Origin: JAZNUH01 sp045592225
Lineage (GTDB): Bacteria; Bacillota; Clostridia; UMGS1883; UMGS1540
Reading direction: 5' to 3'
Assembly: GCA_045592225.1 (NCBI GenBank)
Contig: JAZNUH010000116.1
Coordinates: 1 to 27,907 of the forward strand
DNA length: 27,907 bases
Both the position numbers and the translations under genes were made by a program. Positions within the stretch are counted from its first letter, which is position 1. Each line of letters begins with the position of its first letter. This document shows, in pieces, positions 7,809 to 16,293 of this stretch. The notes below the pieces were generated by a model that was given only the letters and a program-made list of their open reading frames with translations, had not been told where the DNA came from and ran no database searches.

Positions 7809-10405
7809 TAGCTTATCTCCTTTGCCTTTTGAGAAATCTGAAACAGTATGTTAAGCGCCTCTATAGGCGAAAGTGTGTTTGCGTCTATTTTCTTAATTTC
7901 GTCTACAAGCTTTTGTGCTTCCATTCCGCCAAAACCTATCTGACCTGTGTCTTCAACTTCGTCTTTAGCACGGCTGCGGGTTTTTGCCTGCACCTCTTCA
8001 CCGTTTTCAAAGCTTTTGAGTATGTCCTTTGCACGCTTTATAACAGCATCGGGCACACCTGCAAGCTTGGCAACCTCAACACCGTAGCTCTGGTCTGCAC
8101 CACCGTTTATTATCTTTCGGAGGAATATAATTTCATCTCCGCGCTTTTTAACTGCGATTGAGTAGTTTACCACGCCGTCTGTTTTGTTTTCCAAATCGGT
8201 AAGCTCGTGGTAATGTGTTGCAAAAAGTGTTTTTGCCTTTATTTTAAGGGCGCAATATTCAAGCACCGACCAGGCAATAGCAAGTCCGTCGTAAGTGCTT
8301 GTGCCTCTGCCTATTTCGTCAAGAATCAAAAGACTTTGTGACGTTGCATCCTTAAGTATACTTGCAACCTCACTCATTTCCACCATAAATGTACTCTGTC
8401 CCGATGAAAGGTCATCCGAAGCGCCTACACGGGTAAATACTTTATCTATTATTCCCATTCTGCATTCGGCGGCAGGAACAAAGCTGCCCACCTGTGCCAT
8501 TATGGCAATAAGTGCCGTCTGTCGCATATATGTGGACTTACCTGCCATATTGGGTCCTGTTATAATGGCAAGGCGGTTTTTGTTTGTATCCAGCACAGTA
8601 TCGTTTGGTACAAACAAGGTATCCTTCATCATTTTTTCAACAACAGGATGGCGTCCGTCGCGTATATATATGTCCCCTGAAGCATCAATCTCGGGACAAC
8701 AGTAATTATTTTTAACTGCAACCGTTGCAAATGAGCAAATTGCATCAAGTATGCCTATGGCACGTCCTGTCTGTTCAAGACCTTCTATCTCCTGTGCAAT
8801 ACGCTCTTTTATTTTTATAAACAGGCTGTATTCAAGAGCAATCATCTTTTCGGATGCTCCGAGTACAATACCTTCCATTTCTTTAAGGCGGGGAGTTATG
8901 TATCTTTCTGCGTTTGCAACCGTCTGTTTTCTTATGTATTCTTCGGGTACCATATCAAGATTTACCTTTGAAACCTCAATATAGTATCCAAACACCTTGT
9001 TGAATTTTATTTTAAGGTTTTTAATACCTGTTCTTTCTCTCTCATCCGCTTCGAGGCTTGCTATGTAGTCCGCGCCGCCGTTTTTCGCAGAGCGCAGCTC
9101 TTCAAGCTCCTCTGAAAAGCCTTCCTTGATTATGTCACCCTCGCGTACTGTTATGGGCGGTTCGTCCTTTATGCCCCTCTCAATAAGGTCACGGATTTCA
9201 TCAAAAGTGCCAATATTGTTGTATTGTTCCTTTAAAACCGATGACTGCAGATTTTTTGCAAGTCTTTTAAGCTCGGGCAGGCAGGCAAGTGAATTCTTCA
9301 GTGCCACCAGATCTCTCGGATTTGCAGTTCCCAGTGAAACCTTACCTACCAGTCTTTCTATATCATAAATATTTTTCATAGCATCGCGAATGCCTTCACG
9401 AAGCTGCATATCACCCACAAGCTCACTTACCGCATTAAGTCGGGAGGAAATTTTTGCGCAACCCAAAAGCGGACGTGCAAGCCAGCCCTTAACGGTTCTT
9501 GAACCCATTCGTGTCACCGTCTGGTCAAGCACCCATAAAAGCGAGCCGCGTACACCTTTATTGTGACTATTCTCAAACAGTTCCAGATTGCGTTGTGCCG
9601 TCCAGTCAAGCTCCATAAACTGTGCCGAAACATAGTTTTCAATATCTGTAATATGCTGGGGCTTCATGTGCTGTGTCTGTACAAGGTAAGAAAGAAGTGC
9701 GCCTGTTGAACGTACACACATAGGTGATATTCCGTCTGTTTTTGCACCAAAATGCTCCTTTACCCCCGCATATGTAAATTCCTTATCAAAATACACATCG
9801 TTTAAAAGCTCAACCGAAGCCCCTGTTTTTTCAACAAAAAGCTTTACCTTGGGTGACTGATATGCCTCAAGGTTAAGTATAACCTCAACAGGTGTAAACT
9901 TTGCCATTTCGTCAATGAGCTTGTCACAGCCTGCATCATCAAAAAACTCGGTTGTCAGCATCTGTCCTGTGGATGCCTCACAAAATGTAACCGCTTCATT
10001 TTCTGCACTTTTATATACGGCACACATATAGTTGTTCTGTCTTGTTTCTAAAAGAGCATCATCCAATATCGTACCCGGGGTTATAATTCTTACAACCTCA
10101 CGCTTTACAAGACCCTTTGCCGTTGCAGGGTCCTCCGCCTGTTCACACACCGCAACCTTGTAGCCCTTTGCCACAAGTCTTGCTATATATGTATCCGCTG
10201 CATGAAACGGCACTCCGCACATGGGTGCGCGTTCCTCCTGACCGCAGTCCTTCCCTGTCAGGGTTATTCCCAGCTCACGGGTTACGGTAATAGCATCGTC
10301 AAAAAACATTTCATAAAAATCACCCAGCCTGAAAAACAGTATAGAATCCTTATACTGCTCCTTTGTTTCCAGGTATTGTTTCATCATAGGTGTAAAATCT
10401 GCCAT
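7808..10405 (-). CDS. mutS: DNA mismatch recognition protein MutS
   Basis: 865-residue mismatch sensor. The N-terminal recognition domain has the Phe-X-Glu pair at Phe30 and Glu32 (GDFYEMF), which inserts at mispairs. The lever and clamp domains follow. The ATPase has Walker A GPNMAGKS (617-624), the signature ASDDLSSGQSTFM, Walker B LLILDE (Asp696, Glu697) and the FATHYHEL histidine motif. The C-terminal tail (about 800-865) has the helical dimer region. Full normal length. The ribosome binding site GGGGAG precedes the ATG. The gene begins 2 nt after the GT4-CsaB stop, so in this genome mutSL is tied to the surface-polysaccharide genes upstream. Confidence 0.98.
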   Translation of the reverse strand: MADFTPMMKQYLETKEQYKDSILFFRLGDFYEMFFDDAITVTRELGITLTGKDCGQEERAPMCGVPFHAADTYIARLVAKGYKVAVCEQAEDPATAKGLVKREVVRIITPGTILDDALLETRQNNYMCAVYKSAENEAVTFCEASTGQMLTTEFFDDAGCDKLIDEMAKFTPVEVILNLEAYQSPKVKLFVEKTGASVELLNDVYFDKEFTYAGVKEHFGAKTDGISPMCVRSTGALLSYLVQTQHMKPQHITDIENYVSAQFMELDWTAQRNLELFENSHNKGVRGSLLWVLDQTVTRMGSRTVKGWLARPLLGCAKISSRLNAVSELVGDMQLREGIRDAMKNIYDIERLVGKVSLGTANPRDLVALKNSLACLPELKRLAKNLQSSVLKEQYNNIGTFDEIRDLIERGIKDEPPITVREGDIIKEGFSEELEELRSAKNGGADYIASLEADERERTGIKNLKIKFNKVFGYYIEVSKVNLDMVPEEYIRKQTVANAERYITPRLKEMEGIVLGASEKMIALEYSLFIKIKERIAQEIEGLEQTGRAIGILDAICSFATVAVKNNYCCPEIDASGDIYIRDGRHPVVEKMMKDTLFVPNDTVLDTNKNRLAIITGPNMAGKSTYMRQTALIAIMAQVGSFVPAAECRMGIIDKVFTRVGASDDLSSGQSTFMVEMSEVASILKDATSQSLLILDEIGRGTSTYDGLAIAWSVLEYCALKIKAKTLFATHYHELTDLENKTDGVVNYSIAVKKRGDEIIFLRKIINGGADQSYGVEVAKLAGVPDAVIKRAKDILKSFENGEEVQAKTRSRAKDEVEDTGQIGFGGMEAQKLVDEIKKIDANTLSPIEALNILFQISQKAKEIS

Positions 10406-10407
10406 TT

Positions 10408-12630
10408 TTATCGCTCCCCTAAAAGCTCTGCGGCAAGTTCAGCATTTTTCATGGCTTTGCTCGAGAGTTCATTTGCCTTTTTCATCAGTTCTTCTTTTAT
10501 TTCCCCACGGTTTTGCATTATATAATCCACGTGTTCTATAAGCTTGTCCTTCGAAAGATTATCCGCATCTACATATCTGCTTTGTCCTATATATTCCAGA
10601 AATCCCTGTACCTTCGGATCGTATGCAATACCCACAACAGGGGTTGCATTGCCCGCCGCATATATGAGTGTGTGCAGTCGCATACTTATAACCAGCTCTG
10701 CCGCACCAACTATTCCCATTATTTCGCTGACCGAATAATCAGAATCCAGTATATATGCCTTGCTTTTCATCATAGAAGCAACAAGGGCGGAGCTTTTATA
10801 GTCAGTCTGTAGCTTCATAGGTACAAAAAGCGGTGTGAGAGAATACTTTTCCGAAATCTCGTCTATTGCCTCTGCCATTTTTTCTTCAAGCATTTTGTCA
10901 CTCTTTGACCATTGTCTTACCGATATAACCAAAAATCCTTTATCACAAGGAATATTGTTTCTTCCGAGAAGTTCAAATGCCTGCTCCCTGTCAATCCCTT
11001 TAAGGGTAATTGCAGGGTCGGCGGTGACAAGAACGTTTTTGTTCTGTATGTTCATATCCTTAAGCTCGTCTACCGAGTTTTGGTCACGCAGAGTTATCAT
11101 ATCCGCCTTTTCTATGGCTTTAGCGGCAAGCTTTTTGTTTTTGTCCTTTATGGGGCCAATGCCGTTTGCGTAAATGTAAACCTTAAGTCCTCTGCGTTTT
11201 GCCTCGTTCATAACATATACATAATACCACAGAGATTTTGAACTTGTGGCATCCTGTATAAGACTTCCGCCGCCGTTAATGAGCATTTTTGACTTGCTAA
11301 GGGCAAGACAAACAGATATAACATTAAATCTTCTTTTTGCATCAATACGGTATATTTTTGCAGTTTCCTTCGGTTTTGCCGACAATACCAGCAACCTTAT
11401 ATCGGGCACAACCCTCTTAAGATTTTCGCAGATGGCGAAAAGCAGTGCATCATCACCGCTGTTGTTAAAGCCGTAATAGCCCGATAGTACTGCATCGTAT
11501 TTCTTTTTTTCTGCCCTGTCGCGTAAAATTGCACTGTATATATCAAAGTGAGTCTGTGCAAGGCTTTTGTCCGAAAAGTTTCCCGTTGCATATTCAAACA
11601 ACGCCTGTCCAAGCTGCTCGCGTTTTCCCTTGTCATCTGCAAGGCTTAAAATGCATTTTGCAAGCCCGCTGCTATCCTCATTTTCAAAAAGCAAGCCTGT
11701 CTTTCCGTCACGAATAAGGTCGGGTATTCCTCCTACTGCCGAGCTTACTGTTGCCTTTTTCATAAGTGCCCCCTCCAGCAGTACATAGGGAAAACTTTCA
11801 CATCTTGATGAAAGCACGTTAATATCAATAAAGTTTATAAAACTGTAAATATCATTTATAAAGCCGGTAAATATTATCTTATCTTCTATGCCCAGTTCTC
11901 TTGCAAGCTCGCAAAGGGCTCCCCTGTTTTCTCCGTCACCGGCTATTAAGAATTTTACATTTGGTTTTTTGTCCGCCACCTCTTTTGCGGCGCGGATAAA
12001 TACATCATGTCCTTTAACATATTCGTGTCTGCCTATAATGCCGACATAAAAATCGTCAGGATTTATTTCAATACCTATCCTTTTTGCAAATTCTTCTTTA
12101 CTGTCAAATTTTATCTCTTTGTCAAAATTCATTCCGTTATAAACAGTGTAAATACTGTTGGGACGGAAGCCTCTTTCTATAAGCATATCCTTAAAGCTTG
12201 ACGATACTGCTATATAGTAATCCATTTTCTTTAAGGAAATAACATTTAAAAATGTATAAAAAATCTTTTTATAAATTCCGTCAAAATCAAGAAGATAGTC
12301 GCTGTGCACCGTTGTAACAACAGGAACCGACACCCTCTTTTTTAAAGAGCGGGCAATAAAATTTGCGCGGGCACCATGAGAGTGTATAATGTCATAACCC
12401 TCCTCACGCACCATCTCGGTAAGGCGGGAAACAACCGACATATCAAATCTGCTCTTCTGCTGCAAAAGCTCATACTTTACATTTTTATCCGCAAGTCCCT
12501 GATAAAAGGGGCCGTCGGTAAAGCAGACTATTTTTACATCGGCAATTTTGACAAGCTCATCCATCAGCGCATAAACATGAGTTTTTGCGCCGCCGGAATC
12601 TCCACCGCTTATCATATGCAGAACCTTCAT
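10408..12630 (-). CDS. Fusion of GT4 glycosyltransferase and CsaB-type polysaccharide pyruvyl transferase
   Basis: 740 residues with two enzymatic modules. Residues 1-372 are a GT-B fold family 4 glycosyltransferase: an N-terminal GGDSGGAKTHVY loop, IIGRHEYVKGHDVFIRAA, and the donor-site EX7E motif ESFPYVLLE (278-286). After a short charged linker (about 371-378), residues 379-740 match CsaB: SGYYGFNNSGDDALL, LINGGGSLIQDATSS, YANGIGPI, TLRDQNSV and SMRLHTLIYA. CsaB enzymes add pyruvate ketals to secondary cell-wall polymers, which creates the ligand for SLH domains. The fusion suggests that sugar addition and pyruvylation act in sequence on the same chain (inference). There is no frameshift; the reading frame is continuous. 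A CsaB domain on its own is about 360 residues. It lies 22 nt after the ligase-like gene. Confidence 0.9.
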   Translation of the reverse strand: MKVLHMISGGDSGGAKTHVYALMDELVKIADVKIVCFTDGPFYQGLADKNVKYELLQQKSRFDMSVVSRLTEMVREEGYDIIHSHGARANFIARSLKKRVSVPVVTTVHSDYLLDFDGIYKKIFYTFLNVISLKKMDYYIAVSSSFKDMLIERGFRPNSIYTVYNGMNFDKEIKFDSKEEFAKRIGIEINPDDFYVGIIGRHEYVKGHDVFIRAAKEVADKKPNVKFLIAGDGENRGALCELARELGIEDKIIFTGFINDIYSFINFIDINVLSSRCESFPYVLLEGALMKKATVSSAVGGIPDLIRDGKTGLLFENEDSSGLAKCILSLADDKGKREQLGQALFEYATGNFSDKSLAQTHFDIYSAILRDRAEKKKYDAVLSGYYGFNNSGDDALLFAICENLKRVVPDIRLLVLSAKPKETAKIYRIDAKRRFNVISVCLALSKSKMLINGGGSLIQDATSSKSLWYYVYVMNEAKRRGLKVYIYANGIGPIKDKNKKLAAKAIEKADMITLRDQNSVDELKDMNIQNKNVLVTADPAITLKGIDREQAFELLGRNNIPCDKGFLVISVRQWSKSDKMLEEKMAEAIDEISEKYSLTPLFVPMKLQTDYKSSALVASMMKSKAYILDSDYSVSEIMGIVGAAELVISMRLHTLIYAAGNATPVVGIAYDPKVQGFLEYIGQSRYVDADNLSKDKLIEHVDYIMQNRGEIKEELMKKANELSSKAMKNAELAAELLGER

Positions 12631-12652
12631 ACTCTCTTTTCCCTTCTTAAAA

Positions 12653-14176
12653 CTACTCCGTGTCCTTTATACTGCATTTAACCGCCGCCATTATAAAGCC
12701 CACGGTTACAAAGAATATAAACATAACTCTGGGATAAAACCACAGATATTCAAATATTCCGTTAATGGCTATCGCGGTCATGGATGCCGCACCCGCCGCC
12801 ATTACCGTTTTTATTTTGGAAGAGGATGTGCTCCACCATTTTTTCATACATCTGCGTACCAGCGCTACCGAAAGCCATATAAAGCTCAAAAGACCAATGA
12901 TGCCCATTTCAATCCACACTTCTAAAAACTGCATGTGTGAATGGGGTGCTACCTTTGTATTTTCAAGAGCATACATAGGGAATATTTCGGTAAAAGCACC
13001 CGAGCCAAGGCCTATGCCCGTCAGGGGATAATCGGTAATCATATCAAACGAACCCTTCCAGATGTTAAGTCGGTATGCGCTTGAGCTGTCCTCAAGATTG
13101 CCTATGGTAAGAATTCTGTTCCATATACTTTCGGGAAGGAATGGAAGCAGGCATATTACAAGCAAAATCCAGAAAGGAATTGACTTTCTGTTCCACATTA
13201 CCACAAAAACCACCATTGACACTGCAAAGGAAATCCAGCTTGAGCGGGAATATGTGCCCAAAAGTGCCAGCAGGGGTAAAAGCATAAGTAACAGTGCGCC
13301 TGTTTTTTTCTTTGTATCATCAATATTTAACGCATATGCCAGACCAATAGGTATAATAAGCACAAGGTATTCGGCAAAGTTGTTGGGGTTACCAAGCGTG
13401 CCAAAAAGTCTGCCCGGCATATTCTCGTTAAGATTAAGGTCTGTAAGAGACGCATCTGCCTCAATACCTGCTATTCTCTGCAGTACGGCAAACGCAGAGG
13501 TTACTACCAGCATTGCAAACACTGCCAGCATAAATTTGTTTATGCGTTCAAAGTCTGTAAGTGTTCCGTACACGCAAAGGCAAAGCATAAAAGAGGTTGC
13601 AAAGAAAATAAGCACTCTTATGCTGTCACCCTTTTCTGCAGAAACCAAAACGCCGAGAGCTACTGAAAAAGCAAAGAACAAAAGAGGCAGCCATATAGCC
13701 TTTACATTCTGTCCCATCGGCTTGCCGCTTGACAGGGTAAGCACATAAAACACAGTCAGTAAAAAGGCTATGCCAAGCGCAAACATATTGTTCCAAAGCT
13801 TGTGCGGAACAAGCATCATTACAAACACTGCCAGCGAAAGCATAATTTCCATTTTGAAAATATATGAACCTGCAAAGGTTTTGCCATATATTTTCTCACA
13901 AATGCTTCCGCTGTTTATTTTTCTTATTCTGTTATAAATGCCTGTGAAAAGCTTTGTAAATACACCTGCTATTTTTGAAAGCAGACCATAAAAAAACGAA
14001 GTTTCCGCATATTGCTCAAGGGGGTTGTGCTTTGCAAACGCGTTTATAAATCTGTTGTTTTTTATGCCTCTTTCAAGAGCATTGGTAATCACAGTAAGCA
14101 CTTTTATAACCTTGCTCTGACAAAGTGCCATCCAAAGTTTCACAAACAAAGTACATACAAAACTGCTTTGTACCAT
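12653..14176 (-). CDS. O-antigen ligase/polymerase-like (WaaL/Wzy family) membrane protein
   Basis: 507 residues. An N-terminal soluble stretch of about 105 residues precedes a polytopic membrane region of roughly 10-12 segments. The long extracytoplasmic loop of the Wzy_C/O-antigen ligase family lies at about 365-415, with NIWKGSFDMITDYPLTGIGLGSGAF and the HSHMQFLEVWIEMGI motif typical of the family. These proteins polymerise or transfer lipid-linked glycans on the outer membrane face. In this monoderm-type genome the acceptor would be a wall or lipid carrier rather than LPS core (inference). The start ATG has an AAGGAG ribosome binding site that overlaps the DUF4330 stop. It may be a polymerase or a ligase; the sequence alone does not settle which. 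Confidence 0.87.
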   Translation of the reverse strand: MVQSSFVCTLFVKLWMALCQSKVIKVLTVITNALERGIKNNRFINAFAKHNPLEQYAETSFFYGLLSKIAGVFTKLFTGIYNRIRKINSGSICEKIYGKTFAGSYIFKMEIMLSLAVFVMMLVPHKLWNNMFALGIAFLLTVFYVLTLSSGKPMGQNVKAIWLPLLFFAFSVALGVLVSAEKGDSIRVLIFFATSFMLCLCVYGTLTDFERINKFMLAVFAMLVVTSAFAVLQRIAGIEADASLTDLNLNENMPGRLFGTLGNPNNFAEYLVLIIPIGLAYALNIDDTKKKTGALLLMLLPLLALLGTYSRSSWISFAVSMVVFVVMWNRKSIPFWILLVICLLPFLPESIWNRILTIGNLEDSSSAYRLNIWKGSFDMITDYPLTGIGLGSGAFTEIFPMYALENTKVAPHSHMQFLEVWIEMGIIGLLSFIWLSVALVRRCMKKWWSTSSSKIKTVMAAGAASMTAIAINGIFEYLWFYPRVMFIFFVTVGFIMAAVKCSIKDTE

Positions 14177-14180
14177 TATA

Positions 14181-14660
14181 TTACTCCTTAACAGCTATAT
14201 CGTAAACTCTGAGGTAAAGCTTTGCATCACCGGCACGAAGAACCATAGTGTGACCTACACCGTATTTAACGCCTTCGATTTCTGCACCTATGTCTGTTTT
14301 TGTACCTGCTACTTCACCTGTGATAATCATAGATGAAAAGCCTTCTCTGCTTACCTGAACATACTGACCGTCTGCAGTACCTGCCCAGGATACAGGCTCT
14401 CCTATTTCCACATCGGTAACCTTACCAAGCTCGATATCTTCATTGTCATCATAAAGAGTATTTCCAACCTGTACCTTTTCGGCAACAAAGTCGTTTGCTT
14501 CTTCAATGTAGTATTTAACCACCAGTGTGCTTTCTGCTGCGGTGTCACTACCCTTTGCAAAGCTGAAACCCACTATTGCCACTGCGGCAATAATTACCAG
14601 AAGTACAATAAGGTCTATTATGTTTATTTTCCCAAACAGTCTGCCTTTTTCATCAATCAT
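14181..14660 (-). CDS. DUF4330-family single-pass membrane protein
   Basis: 159 residues. The N-terminus MIDEKGRLFGKINIIDL leads into one membrane segment (about 15-34, LIVLLVIIAAVAIVGFSFA). A mostly beta extracytoplasmic domain (40-159) follows. The DEKGRLFGKINIIDL start is characteristic of DUF4330. Its biochemical role is unknown. Its place between a glycosyltransferase and the ligase-like gene, with gaps of 3 and 4 nt, suggests a structural or accessory part in export or assembly of the surface glycan (inference). A GGAGG ribosome binding site precedes the ATG. Confidence 0.8.
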   Translation of the reverse strand: MIDEKGRLFGKINIIDLIVLLVIIAAVAIVGFSFAKGSDTAAESTLVVKYYIEEANDFVAEKVQVGNTLYDDNEDIELGKVTDVEIGEPVSWAGTADGQYVQVSREGFSSMIITGEVAGTKTDIGAEIEGVKYGVGHTMVLRAGDAKLYLRVYDIAVKE

Positions 14661-14663
14661 TTT

Positions 14664-15761
14664 TTAATCCTCCAATACCTTTTTATATTCATCAAAAACA
14701 TCATCCAAAAGCTTTTCGAGATTGAAAATCTCTTTTACAGCCTTTATTGCGTTTTGTGAAAATCTTTCGCAAAGTGCCTTATCCGCCGAAAGCTTTTCGA
14801 TAGCCTCTGCCATTTGCATATCATTATCATATTCAACTATAAAACCACAATCGGTCTTTTCGTTTATTATGTCCCCGTTACCGCCAACATTGGTTGCAAC
14901 TACCGGCAATCCCTTTTCAAGCGCCTCAAGTATTGCAAAGCTTAAAGCCTCATAGCATTTTGCCGAGTTTATAAAAATATCCGAGCCTTTAAGAATATTC
15001 TCTGCATCGTTTCTGAAGCCAAGCTGAAGTATTTTGTCCTGCAATCCCGCTTCTTCAATCTGCTTTTTGATTTCGTAGAAAAGCTCACCGTCACCGGCAA
15101 TAAGCACAACATACTTTCTCTTTATTATCTTGTCAAGACAAGCTATTGCTCTTACAAAATAGGGCAAGCCCTTTGCCATGTGGTATCTTGCCAGAGTACT
15201 TATTACAAAGGTGTCCTCGTCAATTGAAAGCTCCTCTCTTATTGTAGAGGGTGTGTCGCTTGTGTCCTTGTAGATAATGCCATTGAAGATTACATCTATT
15301 TTGTCGGGATTAACACCATTTTCTATAAGCAATTCTTTGCCGTTATTGCAAACAGAGATAATTTTAGCATCGTGAGGGGTTATAAGCTTGTTTGTTATTT
15401 TCCACATAAAGCCCGTTTTAAGGGTTAAGTGGCAGGTGTATATAACTCTTGTCTTTTTGCGAAACAGTCTTGAAAGAACTGCAACATAGTTTTCTCGCGG
15501 ATAGTGGGTATGAATGATGTCAATATCCTTTTCCCTGCATATTTTTGCCAGCTGTTTTGCCGCACAAAGGTCAAAGGGATTGCGCATTTTTACATTAAAG
15601 CATTCTATTCCCTCTTCCTTTATCTGCTGAAGTAAAAGTCCCTCCTCGTTATATGCAAAGAAACACTCTACCCCTTTTTTCTTGCATTCTTTAACAAGAT
15701 TTAAAACGTATTTTTCCGTACCTGCTTTTCCGGCATGATTAATAAGATAAAGAATTTTCAT
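14664..15761 (-). CDS. Family 4 glycosyltransferase (GT-B fold)
   Basis: 365-residue cytosolic or membrane-associated sugar transferase. The N-terminal acceptor half has MKILYLINHAGKAGTEKYV, a glycine-poor version of the GGAE loop, and IIHTHYPREN. The C-terminal donor half has STLARYHMAKGLPYFVRAI, VLIAGDGEL, ILQLGFRNDAENIL and the EX7E motif EALSFAILE, then NVGGNGDII. Donor and acceptor cannot be read from sequence. It begins 1 nt after the upstream acyltransferase, with a GGAGAG ribosome binding site. It is a separate enzyme from the GT4 half of the CsaB fusion; the two differ clearly, so they are unlikely to be a recent duplication. Confidence 0.92.
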   Translation of the reverse strand: MKILYLINHAGKAGTEKYVLNLVKECKKKGVECFFAYNEEGLLLQQIKEEGIECFNVKMRNPFDLCAAKQLAKICREKDIDIIHTHYPRENYVAVLSRLFRKKTRVIYTCHLTLKTGFMWKITNKLITPHDAKIISVCNNGKELLIENGVNPDKIDVIFNGIIYKDTSDTPSTIREELSIDEDTFVISTLARYHMAKGLPYFVRAIACLDKIIKRKYVVLIAGDGELFYEIKKQIEEAGLQDKILQLGFRNDAENILKGSDIFINSAKCYEALSFAILEALEKGLPVVATNVGGNGDIINEKTDCGFIVEYDNDMQMAEAIEKLSADKALCERFSQNAIKAVKEIFNLEKLLDDVFDEYKKVLED

Positions 15762-15762
15762 T

Positions 15763-16293
15763 TTAACTCTCCGTTCTGTATTTTATAATGCGTGCAGGAT
15801 TTCCCCCTACTATGGCATAATCGGGTACATCCTTCGTTACCACTGCACCGCCGGCAATAATTACTCCGTTGCCCACGGTAATGCCGGGTAATATAATCAC
15901 ATTGGTTCCTATCCATACGTCATTTCCTATTGTAACCTTGTGTTTTTCCGCCGTCTGCTGTCGCATAGGAATGGATAAATCCGAGGTTTCGTGGTTCTGG
16001 GTTACAATTGTAACATTGGGCGCCATCATAACATCGTCTCCTATGGTAAGGGGACCTGTCACACGACAGTTTATACCTATTCCCGAATTGTTACCAAGCT
16101 CTATATCCTTGCCCGAAGCAAAGAAAGCACCGTGTTCAATATTTATATTTTTCCCGCACTTTTTAAACATTCCTCTTGCAAAAAAGCCTCTTATCTGTTT
16201 TGCACCAAGACTATAGGGCAACCCCGAACAGGGCAGATGACGTGCGAAGAAATAATAAAACACATAGCATATTGCCGCAATTATTTTTTTCAT
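15763..16293 (-). CDS. Left-handed beta-helix (hexapeptide) acyltransferase, LacA/Maa-like
   Basis: 176 residues. The N-terminal hydrophobic stretch (2-17) is followed by hexapeptide repeats (IELGNNSGIGINCRV, VTIGNDVWIGTNVIILPG, VTVGNGVIIAGGAVVTKDV) and the closing motif VGGNPARIIKY. The likely catalytic histidine is in VTQNHETSD. This pattern is typical of sugar O-acetyltransferases that use acetyl-CoA. It overlaps the MurJ-like gene by 4 nt (ATGA), with an AGGAG ribosome binding site inside that gene. It probably modifies a sugar of the surface polymer; the substrate is not predictable. Confidence 0.88.
   Translation of the reverse strand: MKKIIAAICYVFYYFFARHLPCSGLPYSLGAKQIRGFFARGMFKKCGKNINIEHGAFFASGKDIELGNNSGIGINCRVTGPLTIGDDVMMAPNVTIVTQNHETSDLSIPMRQQTAEKHKVTIGNDVWIGTNVIILPGITVGNGVIIAGGAVVTKDVPDYAIVGGNPARIIKYRTES

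Noticed and set aside
10385..10425. Frameshift or assembly joint between the GT4-CsaB fusion and mutS
   Set aside because: The stop, the GGGGAG ribosome binding site and the mutS ATG are all intact and mutS has its normal N-terminus.
13062..13748. 228-codon open frame on the plus strand
   Set aside because: Antisense to the O-antigen-ligase-like gene; no domain and no ribosome binding site.
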